From assembly GCA_964438735.1 (NCBI GenBank), contig CAYTLW010000081.1, forward strand, positions 1 through 35,898: 35,898 bases of DNA. The letters are read 5' to 3'. Below, one piece after another: positions 7,218 through 16,226 of the stretch. The translations under genes and the position numbers were made by a program. The notes under the pieces were generated by a model. That model was not told the origin of the DNA. It worked only from the letters and a program-made list of their open reading frames with translations, and did no database searches. The number at the start of each line of letters is the position of its first letter. Positions within the stretch are counted from its first letter, which is position 1. The stretch comes from CAYTLW01 sp964438735 (GTDB lineage: Bacteria > Myxococcota_A > UBA9042).

Positions 7218-10163
7218 CTACCGCGGTCCCCAAGCCTCGTCGGCTGCGGCAACGGCCACGTCGACCACGACCTGGCCCGTCTCGCCCACGAGTACGATGC
7301 GGTCGCTGGACTCGACCACGCCAACCAGGCCGCAGGGCAGGCCGTCGAACAGGGACTCGAAGGCAGCCGATTGCTCCGGCGCAACTTCCACCAGGTAGCG
7401 ACTCAACGCCTCGCCAAACGCCAGCGCGCCGTCATCTGCGACATCGTCGGCGCCGGGCATCGCGCGGAGATCCAGGGTCGCGCCCAGCCCACCAGCCAGG
7501 CACATCTCTGCCAGGGCTACGGCCACGCCGCCTTCGGAGCAGTCGTGACAGGCGCGCACCTGGCCGCCAGCAATCGCCTTGTGAACCGCCCGGGCCCTCG
7601 CCAGGCCGTCGGGTTGCGCCTCCGGGACGCGTTGGCCGGCTTCGCCGCGCAGGCCCAGCCAAGCCGACCCGCCCAACCGGTGATCGCTGGTGCCCACCAG
7701 GTAGAGCAGGCTGCCGGCGCATTTCAAATCCATTGTCGCGGTGCGGTACACGTCTGGCACGATGCCCAAGCCGCTGATCAGCAACGTGCCTGGGATGGCG
7801 TGGCGCTTGCCGTCGGCGCCGGCGTACTCATTATTAAGACTGTCCTTGCCGGAGATGAAGGGCGTGCCGAAGGCCAGTGCCGCGTCGCGACAGGCCAGGG
7901 CGCAACGGACCAGGCCGCCGAGGCGGTCCTCCATCAGTGGGTTGCCCCAACAGAAGTTGTCCAGGATGGCGACGCGATCGGGATCCGCGCCGACGCAGAC
8001 CAGGTTGCGCACCGTCTCGTCGATGGCCGCCCAGGCCATGGCGCCGGGGTCCAGTTTGCCGATTTGCGGCGCGATGCCCACCGACAGGGCGGCGCCGGCG
8101 CGCGGTACATCGTCCGCTGGAGCGGCCTCGACCGTCTCCAAGGGCAACAACACCGCCGCATCCGAAGGGCCGTGGTCACGAACGCCGACAAGCGGCTTGA
8201 CCACCGTGCCGCCCTGCACCTCGTGGTCGTAGGTGTGGATGACGTCCGCCTTGGAGCGGATGTCTGGCGTGGACAGCAGGGCAAGCAGGTCGGCGGCCAG
8301 GTCGACGGCAGCGTTGTGAGCGGGCGGCTGTGTGGCCGGGGGGCGCCAGGTGGCCTTCAGGTGGCGCCGCGGCAGGCCATCGTGCAGGAAAACAGCGTCC
8401 AGGTCGCCGACCAGGCGCTCGCCATGGTGTACACGCACACGGCCGTCACCGGTGAACCGACCCAGCACCGTGCCGTCGACGTGCAGTTGGCGACAGATCT
8501 CCTCCACGGCGGGCCAGTTGCCTTCGGGCACCGCGAGCACCATGCGCTCCTGGGCCTCGCTCAGCCAGACCTCCCAAGGGTCCAGGCCGGCGTACTTCAG
8601 CGGCACATGGGCCAGCTGCACGTCGGCGCCCAGGGTGGCCGCCATCTCGCCGACCGCTGAACTCAGTCCACCGGCCCCGCAGTCGGTGATGGCCGTATAC
8701 AGCCCAGCATCTCGGGCCAGGCGCACGGCCTCGAGGGCCTGCTTTTCGTGGATTGGGTGGCCGATCTGCACCGCGCTGCCGGCGATGTCGCCGGTCTCCA
8801 TGTCCATCTCCATGGACGAGAATGTGGCCCCGCGCAGGCCATCTCGACCCGTGCGGCCGCCGATACAGACCACCAGATCGCCGGCGGCGGCTTCGGTGCG
8901 ATGGCTGCCGCGCGGCAAGATGCCCAGGCAGCCGCAGAAGACCAGTGGATTGGCGGTGTAGCCCGGGTCGTAGACGATGGCGCCGTTGACCGTCGGGATG
9001 CCCATCTTGTTGCCGTAGTCTTCGATGCCGGAGATGACGCCATCAGCGATGCGCCGAGGGTGCAAAACCCCCTCCGGCAGCGTGGCCGAATCCAGGTCTG
9101 CCGGGCCGAAACAGAGCACGTCCGTCGTTGCGATGGGCGCCGCGCTGACGCCAATGATGTCCCGCACCACGCCGCCGATGCCGGTGTTGGCGCCGCCGAA
9201 GGGTTCCAGGGCTGAGGGGTGGTTGTGGGTCTCCACCTTGAAGGCCAGGTCGAAGTCGTCGTCAAAGGCGATGATGCCGGCGTTGTCGACGAAGACCGAG
9301 CGCAGCCAGTCCTTGCCGATGCGCTGGGTGGTCTCGCGGATGCACGAGCGGTACATGCTGTCGACCACCTGGCTGGAGACCGGCTGTCCGTCGACATCGA
9401 GTTCTTGGTAGTCAATCAGTGCGCGGAAGGTCTTGTGCACGCAGTGCTCGGACCAGGTCTGCGCCAGCATCTCCAATTCCAGATCGGTGGCCTGCCGCCC
9501 CTCGTCGCGGAACCAGGCGGCGATGGCGCGCATCTCGGCCAGGTCCAGGGCCAGCCGGCGTTCACGACTGATGGCCAGCAGGCCGTCATCGTCAGCGCTG
9601 GCGATGTCGATCGTCTCGACGCGGACCTGGTTGTCGGCGTCCTGCACAAAGGGCGGCGGCAAGGGCGTGTCGATGGACCAGGCCTGGACCACCTCATTGG
9701 CCAGCAAGGAGCCGGCCAGGCGGCGAAGCAGGGATTCGGGCAGTGGGTCGCCATGGGGATCGTGACCGACCAGGTAGCGTTGGCCGCTGGCAGCCCGCTG
9801 CAGGCCGTCGAATCCGGCGCTGTTCGCGGCGTCGAGCAGGCTCTCGGCGACCGAATCGGTGACGCCGGGCAGCGGAGTGACCTCGATGGCGCGTATCCCA
9901 GCCGCAAGGGCTGACGGCGGTGCGGACAAGGGCGCCCAGCTGGCATGTTCCACAATCGGATCGACCAGCAGGCTGGCCACGAGCGCCTTGACGGCGTTTT
10001 CGTCCAGGTCGCCGTCGAGGAAGAAGAGGTCGCGCACCTCGATGTCCGCCACCGCGCCAAGGCCGGCCGCCTGGGCTTGTTGCACCAGGTGGCGACCGCG
10101 GGCGTCGTCCGACGCGTTCGGGCGCAGCTCCACCCGCCAGATTCCTGCATGGGCATCAGACAT
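7218..10163 (-). CDS. purL: Phosphoribosylformylglycinamidine synthase with fused double PurS domain
   Basis: Catalyses FGAR to FGAM with ATP and ammonia supplied by PurQ. The ATG at 10163 overlaps the purH stop by 8 bases and has a GAGAGG site about 10 bases upstream, giving 981 residues. That is intermediate between the small PurL (about 740, needs PurS and PurQ) and the large one (about 1300). Residues 1-80 and 88-168 each look like a PurS-type alpha/beta domain, followed by a catalytic part with 'WSEHC' (237-241), 'KVETHNHPS' (309-317) and 'GGANTGIGG' (323-331). The glutaminase domain is absent and encoded by purQ at the other end of the operon. The protein therefore probably replaces the separate PurS subunit. 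It is the last gene of the purine block. The enzyme identity is certain; the double-PurS reading is a strong inference from length and pattern. Confidence 0.96.
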   Translation of the reverse strand: MSDAHAGIWRVELRPNASDDARGRHLVQQAQAAGLGAVADIEVRDLFFLDGDLDENAVKALVASLLVDPIVEHASWAPLSAPPSALAAGIRAIEVTPLPGVTDSVAESLLDAANSAGFDGLQRAASGQRYLVGHDPHGDPLPESLLRRLAGSLLANEVVQAWSIDTPLPPPFVQDADNQVRVETIDIASADDDGLLAISRERRLALDLAEMRAIAAWFRDEGRQATDLELEMLAQTWSEHCVHKTFRALIDYQELDVDGQPVSSQVVDSMYRSCIRETTQRIGKDWLRSVFVDNAGIIAFDDDFDLAFKVETHNHPSALEPFGGANTGIGGVVRDIIGVSAAPIATTDVLCFGPADLDSATLPEGVLHPRRIADGVISGIEDYGNKMGIPTVNGAIVYDPGYTANPLVFCGCLGILPRGSHRTEAAAGDLVVCIGGRTGRDGLRGATFSSMEMDMETGDIAGSAVQIGHPIHEKQALEAVRLARDAGLYTAITDCGAGGLSSAVGEMAATLGADVQLAHVPLKYAGLDPWEVWLSEAQERMVLAVPEGNWPAVEEICRQLHVDGTVLGRFTGDGRVRVHHGERLVGDLDAVFLHDGLPRRHLKATWRPPATQPPAHNAAVDLAADLLALLSTPDIRSKADVIHTYDHEVQGGTVVKPLVGVRDHGPSDAAVLLPLETVEAAPADDVPRAGAALSVGIAPQIGKLDPGAMAWAAIDETVRNLVCVGADPDRVAILDNFCWGNPLMEDRLGGLVRCALACRDAALAFGTPFISGKDSLNNEYAGADGKRHAIPGTLLISGLGIVPDVYRTATMDLKCAGSLLYLVGTSDHRLGGSAWLGLRGEAGQRVPEAQPDGLARARAVHKAIAGGQVRACHDCSEGGVAVALAEMCLAGGLGATLDLRAMPGADDVADDGALAFGEALSRYLVEVAPEQSAAFESLFDGLPCGLVGVVESSDRIVLVGETGQVVVDVAVAAADEAWGPR

Positions 10164-11688
10164 GTCGGAAGTGCCTCTCTCCGGTGAGAACCATAGCCAG
10201 GCCGAGCCGATTGGCCGCCTCGATGACCTCGGGGTCGCGCTTGGAGCCACCGGGCTGCACGCAAGCGGTCACCCCTGCCGCGGCGGCCGCTTCGACCCCG
10301 TCCGCGAAGGGGAAAAAGGCGTCGGACGCCAACACCGCCCCCTTGGCCTTCTCTCCGGCGGCGCGGGCGGCGATGCGCACGGCGTCGACCCGGTTCATCT
10401 GCCCGGCGCCGATGCCCACCGTGGCGCCATCGCTGGCCAGCAGGATGGCGTTGGACTTGACGTGTTTGCAGGCCAGCCACGCGAAAGCCAGGTCGTCCAG
10501 CTCTGCCTCGGCAGGCTGACGCTCGGTGGCCACCCGCCATGCCGAGCGGTCCGCTCCGGTCGTATCGTCGGTCTGCACCAGCAAACCACCGGCCACCGTG
10601 CGCGTAAACAGCCCGGGCAGCGGGCCGCTCGAGGTGCCAGGTGTCGATGCTCGAAGCACGCGGCAGTTCTTCTTGCGCCGGCCCAACCACGCCAGCGCCT
10701 CGTCGCTGAAGTCAGGCGCCACCAGCACCTCCATGAAGAGCTTGCCGATGCCCTTGACGAAGTCGATGTCGACGGGGCGGTTGCTGGCGATGATGGAGCC
10801 GAAGGCGCTCACCGGATCGCAGGCCAGGGCCTTGGCGAAGGCCTCGGCCGCAGAAGCGCCGACCGCCAGCCCACAAGGGTTGGCGTGCTTGACGATGGCC
10901 ACCGCAGGTCGATCGTATTCCGCTGGCATGGCCCAGGCGGCCTCGAGATCGGCGATGTTGTTGTAGCTGAGCGCCTTGCCCTGAATCTGCTCGAATGCAG
11001 GCGCGCTGCCCTGCCATCGGTACAACGCCGCCTGCTGGTGTGGATTCTCTCCATAACGAAGGGTTTCGACTCTTTCTGCCGCCAGATGCAGGCTCTCGGG
11101 CAACTCGCCTGGCACCGCGGACTGTCCGCCCAGCCAGGTAGCGATGGCCGCGTCATATGCAGCCGTGTGGCGGAACGCCGCCAGCGCCAGTTCACGCCGC
11201 CGCTCCAACGTCATGGCGCCCAATCCCAATTCGGTCAGCAACCCCGCATACTCCGCCGGGTCGCAGACCACCACCACGCGCTCGAAGTTCTTCGCCGCCG
11301 CGCGCAACAAGGTGACGCCGCCAATATCGATCTGCTCCACCGCCGCCCCTTCGGTGACGTCCGGGTCGGCGACGGTGTCCGAAAACGGGTAGAGGTTGCA
11401 AACCACCAGGTCGATGGGCGCCAGCCCCCTGTCGGCCAGTTCGCCCAGGTGTTCGTCCGTAGGCCGCGCCAGCAGTCCGGCGTGAATCGCCGGGTGCAGG
11501 GTCTTCACGCGGCCGCCCAAAACCTCAGGAAATCCGGTCACGGACTCCACTGGTTCCACCGGCAGGTCAGCATCCGCCAAGGTCCGGGCGCTGCCGCCCG
11601 AGGCGATGAGTTCGTAGCCAAGCGCATGCAGTCCGCGGCCGAGTTCGATCAGTCCATCTTTGTCCCAGGTGCTGAGCAGTGCGCGCAT
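10156..11688 (-). CDS. purH: Bifunctional AICAR transformylase / IMP cyclohydrolase
   Basis: Performs the last two steps to IMP: formylation of AICAR by 10-formyl-THF, then ring closure. Length is 510 residues, normal for the family. The ATG at 11688 starts the expected 'MRALLSTWDKDGL', and the usual IMPCH pattern follows ('SGGSARTL' about 30-37, 'VKTLHPAIHAGLL' 61-73, 'NLYPF' 98-102). The AICARFT domain has 'RYGENPHQ' (211-218), 'SYNNIADLEAAW' (241-252) and 'KHANPCG' (267-273), which carries the catalytic Lys-His pair. It starts one base after the purN stop and its own TGA lies inside the purL start region, so translation is coupled. The ribosome site is weak (GGA at -12), consistent with coupling. 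Confidence 0.97.
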   Translation of the reverse strand: MRALLSTWDKDGLIELGRGLHALGYELIASGGSARTLADADLPVEPVESVTGFPEVLGGRVKTLHPAIHAGLLARPTDEHLGELADRGLAPIDLVVCNLYPFSDTVADPDVTEGAAVEQIDIGGVTLLRAAAKNFERVVVVCDPAEYAGLLTELGLGAMTLERRRELALAAFRHTAAYDAAIATWLGGQSAVPGELPESLHLAAERVETLRYGENPHQQAALYRWQGSAPAFEQIQGKALSYNNIADLEAAWAMPAEYDRPAVAIVKHANPCGLAVGASAAEAFAKALACDPVSAFGSIIASNRPVDIDFVKGIGKLFMEVLVAPDFSDEALAWLGRRKKNCRVLRASTPGTSSGPLPGLFTRTVAGGLLVQTDDTTGADRSAWRVATERQPAEAELDDLAFAWLACKHVKSNAILLASDGATVGIGAGQMNRVDAVRIAARAAGEKAKGAVLASDAFFPFADGVEAAAAAGVTACVQPGGSKRDPEVIEAANRLGLAMVLTGERHFRHV

Positions 11689-11689
11689 T

Positions 11690-12349
11690 TTAACATTCCG
11701 GTGCCGACTGCAAAGCGTCGGCGGCGAGGGGAGAGAATTGCAGTTCGGCGGCCACCTGCGCGATGGCGTCGACCAGAAGCTGGTGCTCGGCCGCGTGCAT
11801 GCGGGCGGCCAGCGCGTCCAGGTCATCGTCGGCCAGGATGGGCACGTCGGCGGTAGCGACCACAGGGCCGGCGTCCACCTCCGGGATGACGTGATGAACC
11901 ATCACGCCGGTAGCCCGGATCTCATTCCTCTGGAAAGCCGCCAGGGCCCGGGCGATGGCGTCGGTGCCGGGAAAGGCGCCGGGCAGTGCAGGGTGCAGGT
12001 TCAGCACCCGACCCGGAAAACGATCCAGGAAGGCCGTACCGAGGATGTGCATCCAGCCGGCCAGCACGACCAGGTCGGGGCGCAGCGCCGTCACCTGTTC
12101 GGCCACGTCGGCGTCGTAGTCGGTCCGAGTCTGGCCGCGACGTCGCCAGGGACCCAGGGGTACGTAGCGTGTCGGCACAGCGGCGCGCTCGGCGCGCACC
12201 AGCCCGAAGGCCTTGCGGCGGTTGCTCAGCACGCCGACCACCGCGGCGTTCAACCGACCGTCGGCGCACGCGTCCAGGATGGCCTGCAGGTTGCTGCCGC
12301 TGCCGGAGATCAGCACCACCAGGCGGGTCTGGCGGGCGGGGTCGCTCAC
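11690..12349 (-). CDS. purN: Phosphoribosylglycinamide formyltransferase (GAR transformylase 1)
   Basis: Transfers formyl from 10-formyl-THF to GAR. I choose the GTG at 12349 because it forms a GTGA overlap with the purM stop and leaves the expected short N-terminus before 'LVVLISGSGSNLQA'. The result is 219 residues. Catalytic Asn117 and His119 lie in 'NLHPALPGAFPG' and Asp159 in 'IPEVDAG', matching the N-H-D triad of E. coli PurN. Longer starts upstream would run into purM. No purT (formate-dependent enzyme) is in the window, so this appears to be the third-step enzyme. Confidence 0.95.
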   Translation of the reverse strand: MSDPARQTRLVVLISGSGSNLQAILDACADGRLNAAVVGVLSNRRKAFGLVRAERAAVPTRYVPLGPWRRRGQTRTDYDADVAEQVTALRPDLVVLAGWMHILGTAFLDRFPGRVLNLHPALPGAFPGTDAIARALAAFQRNEIRATGVMVHHVIPEVDAGPVVATADVPILADDDLDALAARMHAAEHQLLVDAIAQVAAELQFSPLAADALQSAPEC

Positions 12350-13401
12350 GAGAACACCACCGCCGGGCCGTTTTCGCGGGCCACGACCTCGCCGATCGAC
12401 CACGCCCGGGCCAACCCGTCTTCGGCCAACAATCGCAAGGCGCGCGATTCGTCCGCGGCGGGCACGACCACCAGCAGTCCGAGTCCGACGTTGAAGACAT
12501 GCCGGAGCTCGCCGTCGTCGATGTCGCCCAGGCGCTGCAGCAGGGCGAAGAGGGGCGGCAATGGCCAGGCGTTCATCCGCAGGTCCATGGCCGTGTGGTC
12601 CGGCAGGATGCGGGGCGGGTTGTCCACCAGGCCGCCGCCGGTGATGTGGGCCAGACCCTTGATGTCGATTGCCGGAAGTTCCTCTGTGCCCGCGCGCAGC
12701 CGGTCGACCTCGGCAAGGTAGGAGCGATGGGGCGCCAGCAACGCGTCGCCCAGGGTGCGGCCGTCCAGGTCGGTTCGCGGCTCGGCAAGGTCCAGGCCCC
12801 GCACGACTCGGCGGGCCAGGGAGTAGCCATTTGTGTGCAGGCCGCTGGAGGCCAGACCGATGATCTTGTCCCCCGGCTCAATGCGCTGGCCGTCGATGAC
12901 CTGGCTGCGGTCGACCACGCCGACGATGGTGCCGACCACGTCCACCTCGCCGTCGCCGTAAACGCCGGGCATCTCGGCCGTCTCGCCGCCCAACAGCGCG
13001 CAGCCGGCATCGCGGCAGGCGCTGGCGCAGCCGCCGACGAACGCGGCCACCACCTCGGGTTCGAGGCGACTCGAGGCCACATAGTCCAGAAAGAACAGGG
13101 GCCGGGCACCCTGGACCAGGATGTCGTCGATGCAGTGATTGACCAGGTCCTGGCCGATGCCCTGCCAACGTCCCAGGGCGGCGGCGATGCGCGTCTTGGT
13201 GCCCACGCCGTCGGTGGAAGCGACCAGGATGGGCGCGTCCATGCGTCGGAGCGCGCTGGCATCGAACATGCCGCCGAATGCGCCGACACCGGCCAGCACC
13301 TCGGGGCCGTGGGTCGATTGCACTGCGGCCTTCATCAGGTCCACCGCGCGCGCTCCGGCAGCCAGGTCGACGCCGGCATCGCTGTACTTCAAGCCGGCCA
13401 C
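12346..13401 (-). CDS. purM: Phosphoribosylformylglycinamidine cyclo-ligase (AIR synthetase)
   Basis: Closes the imidazole ring, FGAM to AIR, with ATP. Length is 351 residues, as usual. It begins with GTG at 13401 preceded by AAGGAGG at 6 bases, and overlaps the end of purD by 13 bases. Motifs are 'STDGVGTK' (62-69), 'NHCIDD', 'FFLDYVA' and 'LLGGETAEMPGVY' (136-148), typical of the PurM/PurL ATP-binding superfamily, with 'ITGGG' later. It sits between purD and purN and is translationally coupled to both. Confidence 0.97.
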   Translation of the reverse strand: MAGLKYSDAGVDLAAGARAVDLMKAAVQSTHGPEVLAGVGAFGGMFDASALRRMDAPILVASTDGVGTKTRIAAALGRWQGIGQDLVNHCIDDILVQGARPLFFLDYVASSRLEPEVVAAFVGGCASACRDAGCALLGGETAEMPGVYGDGEVDVVGTIVGVVDRSQVIDGQRIEPGDKIIGLASSGLHTNGYSLARRVVRGLDLAEPRTDLDGRTLGDALLAPHRSYLAEVDRLRAGTEELPAIDIKGLAHITGGGLVDNPPRILPDHTAMDLRMNAWPLPPLFALLQRLGDIDDGELRHVFNVGLGLLVVVPAADESRALRLLAEDGLARAWSIGEVVARENGPAVVFS

Positions 13402-14741
13402 GCCGCGCCTCCTTCGACCGTTGCGGCCCGTGGATGACGGGCGCCGAGCACCCGTCCGCCGATGTCTTCTCGGTGATGCATGCCGTCAAATCGGATGACA
13501 TCCATGCCGGCATATGCGCGTTCGAGGGCCTGCACCAGGTCGGCCCCACGGCCGGTCACCGACAACACCCGGCCGCCGCTGGTGCGCAGCACGCCGGCCT
13601 CGTCCAGGCGTGTGCCGGCGTGCACCACCTCGACGCCTTCAAGGGCGTCGGCCCGGGCCAGACCGTCGATGCTCAGGCCCTTCTCGCACGGTCCCGGGTA
13701 GCCCGCCGATGCCGCCACAACCGTCGCCGCGGCCCCGTCATGCCACTGCATGTCGACGGCATTCAGTCGGCCTTCGACGCAGGCGATCATGACCTCGACC
13801 AGGTCGGTGCGCAGCAGGGGCAGCAGGACCTGGGTCTCGGGGTCGCCAAAGCGCACGTTGTATTCCAGCACCCGCGGGCCGTCGGCGGTGAGCATCAAGC
13901 CGGCGTACAGCACCCCGACGTAGGGCGTGCCGTCATCGTTCATGCCGTCCAGGGTGGCCTGCATCACGTCCTGGGCCACCGCGGCCAGGCCGGCGTCGTC
14001 CAGGACGGGGGTCGGCGCGTAGGCGCCCATGCCGCCGGTATTGGGACCGCGATCGCCGGCGAAGACCGGCTTGTGATCCTGGGCCGGCGGTAGGACGGCG
14101 ATGTGCTCCCCGTCGCAGAAGGCCAGCACCGACACCTCCTGGCCCGTCAGTCGCTCCTCGATCAACAGTTCGTCACCCGCAGCGCCGAAGATGCGCTGCA
14201 CCATGATGGCGTCGATGGCCGTCAGCGCCTGCTCGTCGTCATCGCAGACCACCACGCCCTTGCCCGCGGCCAGACCTGAGGCCTTGACCACTACGGGCCA
14301 TGGCACCTGCTGGACCCATTCGGCGGCCTCGTCAGCGTCGGTGAATGTGGTCGATCGCGCCGCTGGGATGCCGACTCGGTTCATGAACGCCTTGGAAAAC
14401 GCCTTGGAGCCCTCCAATCGGGCGGCCGCAGCGCTCGGTCCGAAGCAGCGCACGCCGGCGACGTTCATCGCGTCGGCCAGGCCGGCTACCAGGGGCGCCT
14501 CCGGGCCAACGACGACCAGGTCGACCTGCTCAGCGCTCGCCAGCGTCACCAGGGCCGCGATGTCGTCGGCCTTGACGGGCACATTCTCGACCTGCGGACC
14601 CATCGCCGCCGTGCCGCCGTTGCCAGGCGCTACCAAAACGCGGCGGACGCGCGGTGAAGCCACCAGCCGGCGGACGAGGGTGTGCTCACGGCCGCCACCA
14701 CCGACCACCAACAGGCACATCCCATCGCCATGCGTCGTCAT
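13389..14741 (-). CDS. purD: Phosphoribosylamine-glycine ligase (GAR synthetase)
   Basis: ATP-grasp ligase joining glycine to phosphoribosylamine. Length is 450 residues, with a short extra N-terminus before 'CLLVVGGGGREHTL'. The ATG at 14741 has a strong GGGGGAGG site 5-7 bases away, so I keep it over the internal ATG 21 bases later. Visible are 'VGPEAPL' (78-84), 'KASGLAAGKGV' (153-163), 'LTGQEVSVLAF' (198-208) and 'NTGGMGAY' (234-241). It lies 15 bases after purF and its 3' end overlaps purM. Confidence 0.96.
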   Translation of the reverse strand: MTTHGDGMCLLVVGGGGREHTLVRRLVASPRVRRVLVAPGNGGTAAMGPQVENVPVKADDIAALVTLASAEQVDLVVVGPEAPLVAGLADAMNVAGVRCFGPSAAAARLEGSKAFSKAFMNRVGIPAARSTTFTDADEAAEWVQQVPWPVVVKASGLAAGKGVVVCDDDEQALTAIDAIMVQRIFGAAGDELLIEERLTGQEVSVLAFCDGEHIAVLPPAQDHKPVFAGDRGPNTGGMGAYAPTPVLDDAGLAAVAQDVMQATLDGMNDDGTPYVGVLYAGLMLTADGPRVLEYNVRFGDPETQVLLPLLRTDLVEVMIACVEGRLNAVDMQWHDGAAATVVAASAGYPGPCEKGLSIDGLARADALEGVEVVHAGTRLDEAGVLRTSGGRVLSVTGRGADLVQALERAYAGMDVIRFDGMHHREDIGGRVLGARHPRAATVEGGAAWPA

Positions 14742-14756
14742 GATGTCCTCCCCCGT

Positions 14757-16226
14757 TCAGTCCTCGAAGGCGAACTTCCGCTGACTGCGTTGGTTGAGCT
14801 GGTTGCGCACATCCAGCGGATACTTGCCGTCAAAACACGCCGCACAATGCTGACCTGTGGGTACCTCGCCCTCGCAGATGGCCGCCATCATGCCCTCGTG
14901 GGAGATGTAGGCCAGGGAGTCTGCGCCGATGTGATGCTGGATGGCTGGCAGGCCCATTCTGTGGCCGATCAACTCCTCGTGGGTCGCCATGTCCACGCCC
15001 ATGAAGCAGGGGTGGCGCACCGGCGGTGAGCTCACGCGCACATGCACCTCTTTGGCGCCGCCTTCGCGCAACAGGCGCACCAGGGGGCCTGCGGTATTGC
15101 CGCGCACGATGGAGTCGTCCACCAAGACCACTCGACGACCGGCCAGATTGGCGTGCAGGGGGTTGTATTTCAGCGAGACGCTGTGCTTGCGCAAACGCTC
15201 GGTGGGCTCGATGAAGGTGCGCCCGATGTAGCGATTCTTGGTCAGCCCCTCGCTGTAGGGAATGCCCGATTCCACGGCGTAGCCAATCGCCGCCGGCGTG
15301 GCGCTGTCGGGCACGCCGATGACCACGTCCGCTTCGGCGGGCGCTTCCCGGGCCAGCCGGGCGCCCAGTCGCTGACGCACGTCATGCACGGACTGGTCTT
15401 CGAGGACAGAATCGGGGCGCGCGAAGTAGACGTACTCGAAAACGCAGAGCGCTCGCGGCGTACGCGCCGGCGCGCCTTGTATCGCCTCCAGGCCGTTGCG
15501 ATCCAGGCGCACGATCTCGCCCGGCTGCACCTCGCGCAGGAAGTCCGCCCCGACGGTGGCCAGGGCACAGGACTCACTGGCCACCGCCCAACCCACCTGG
15601 CGGCCGCGTCGGCTGCGGAACTCGCCAATGCAGAGCGGGCGAAGTCCCAGGGGATCGCGCACGGCATAAACCGACTCACGCGTCAGGATCACCAGGGAGT
15701 AGGCGCCCTGCGCGGCGGCCATGAAGGCCTGGATGCGGGCCCCCCAGTCGGCGCCGTTGGGTTCGCCCCCGGGAGGCGGCGCGGCCAGCATCTGGGTGAT
15801 GACCTCGCTGTCGGTGGTCGAGATGAGGCCCACGCCGCGCTCCAGCAGGCGCCGGCGCAGGTGGTCGGTATTGGTCAGGTTGCCGTTATGGCCGACCGCC
15901 AGCGGTCCGTGGATGGTCTCGATGAGATGCGGTTGCGCGTTGGCCGGGCTGGGGCTGCCGGTGGTCGAATAGCGGTTGTGACCGATGCCCAGGTGGCCGC
16001 GCAGCGGGCCCAGGTTGTCCTCGTTGAAGACCTGCGCCACCAGGCCCATGCCCTTGTGCATGGTGGCCGTGCGGCCGTCGCTGGTGGCGATACCCGCGCT
16101 CTCCTGGCCGCGATGCTGGAGCGCATAGAGGGCAAAGAAGGCCAGCCGAGCCACGTCCACTTGCTCGTGGGCGTGGGTCCAGGCGCCGAAGACGCCGCAT
16201 GCCTCCTTGGGGCCCTCCGGCGTCAT
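14757..16226 (-). CDS. purF: Amidophosphoribosyltransferase
   Basis: Commits PRPP and glutamine to purine synthesis by making 5-phosphoribosylamine. Length is 489 residues. A nine-residue propeptide precedes the nucleophile Cys10 in 'EACGVFG', the N-terminal glutaminase nucleophile exposed on processing. The four Cys expected to bind a 4Fe-4S cluster in Bacillus-type enzymes are present: Cys261 ('ALCVFEYVYF'), Cys407 ('RHPCFMG'), Cys461 and Cys464 ('HCAACF'). The PRPP loop is 'VVLVDDSIVRGNT' (366-378). It starts in an ATGA overlap with the purE stop. It is thus the oxygen-sensitive, cluster-containing type rather than the E. coli type, and feedback control by AMP/GMP is expected from the family. 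Confidence 0.97.
   Translation of the reverse strand: MTPEGPKEACGVFGAWTHAHEQVDVARLAFFALYALQHRGQESAGIATSDGRTATMHKGMGLVAQVFNEDNLGPLRGHLGIGHNRYSTTGSPSPANAQPHLIETIHGPLAVGHNGNLTNTDHLRRRLLERGVGLISTTDSEVITQMLAAPPPGGEPNGADWGARIQAFMAAAQGAYSLVILTRESVYAVRDPLGLRPLCIGEFRSRRGRQVGWAVASESCALATVGADFLREVQPGEIVRLDRNGLEAIQGAPARTPRALCVFEYVYFARPDSVLEDQSVHDVRQRLGARLAREAPAEADVVIGVPDSATPAAIGYAVESGIPYSEGLTKNRYIGRTFIEPTERLRKHSVSLKYNPLHANLAGRRVVLVDDSIVRGNTAGPLVRLLREGGAKEVHVRVSSPPVRHPCFMGVDMATHEELIGHRMGLPAIQHHIGADSLAYISHEGMMAAICEGEVPTGQHCAACFDGKYPLDVRNQLNQRSQRKFAFED

Noticed and set aside
7371..8660. Long plus-strand open frames opposite purL and other pur genes
   Set aside because: High GC content leaves antisense frames open; they lack ribosome sites and family resemblance, and the minus-strand genes have intact catalytic motifs.
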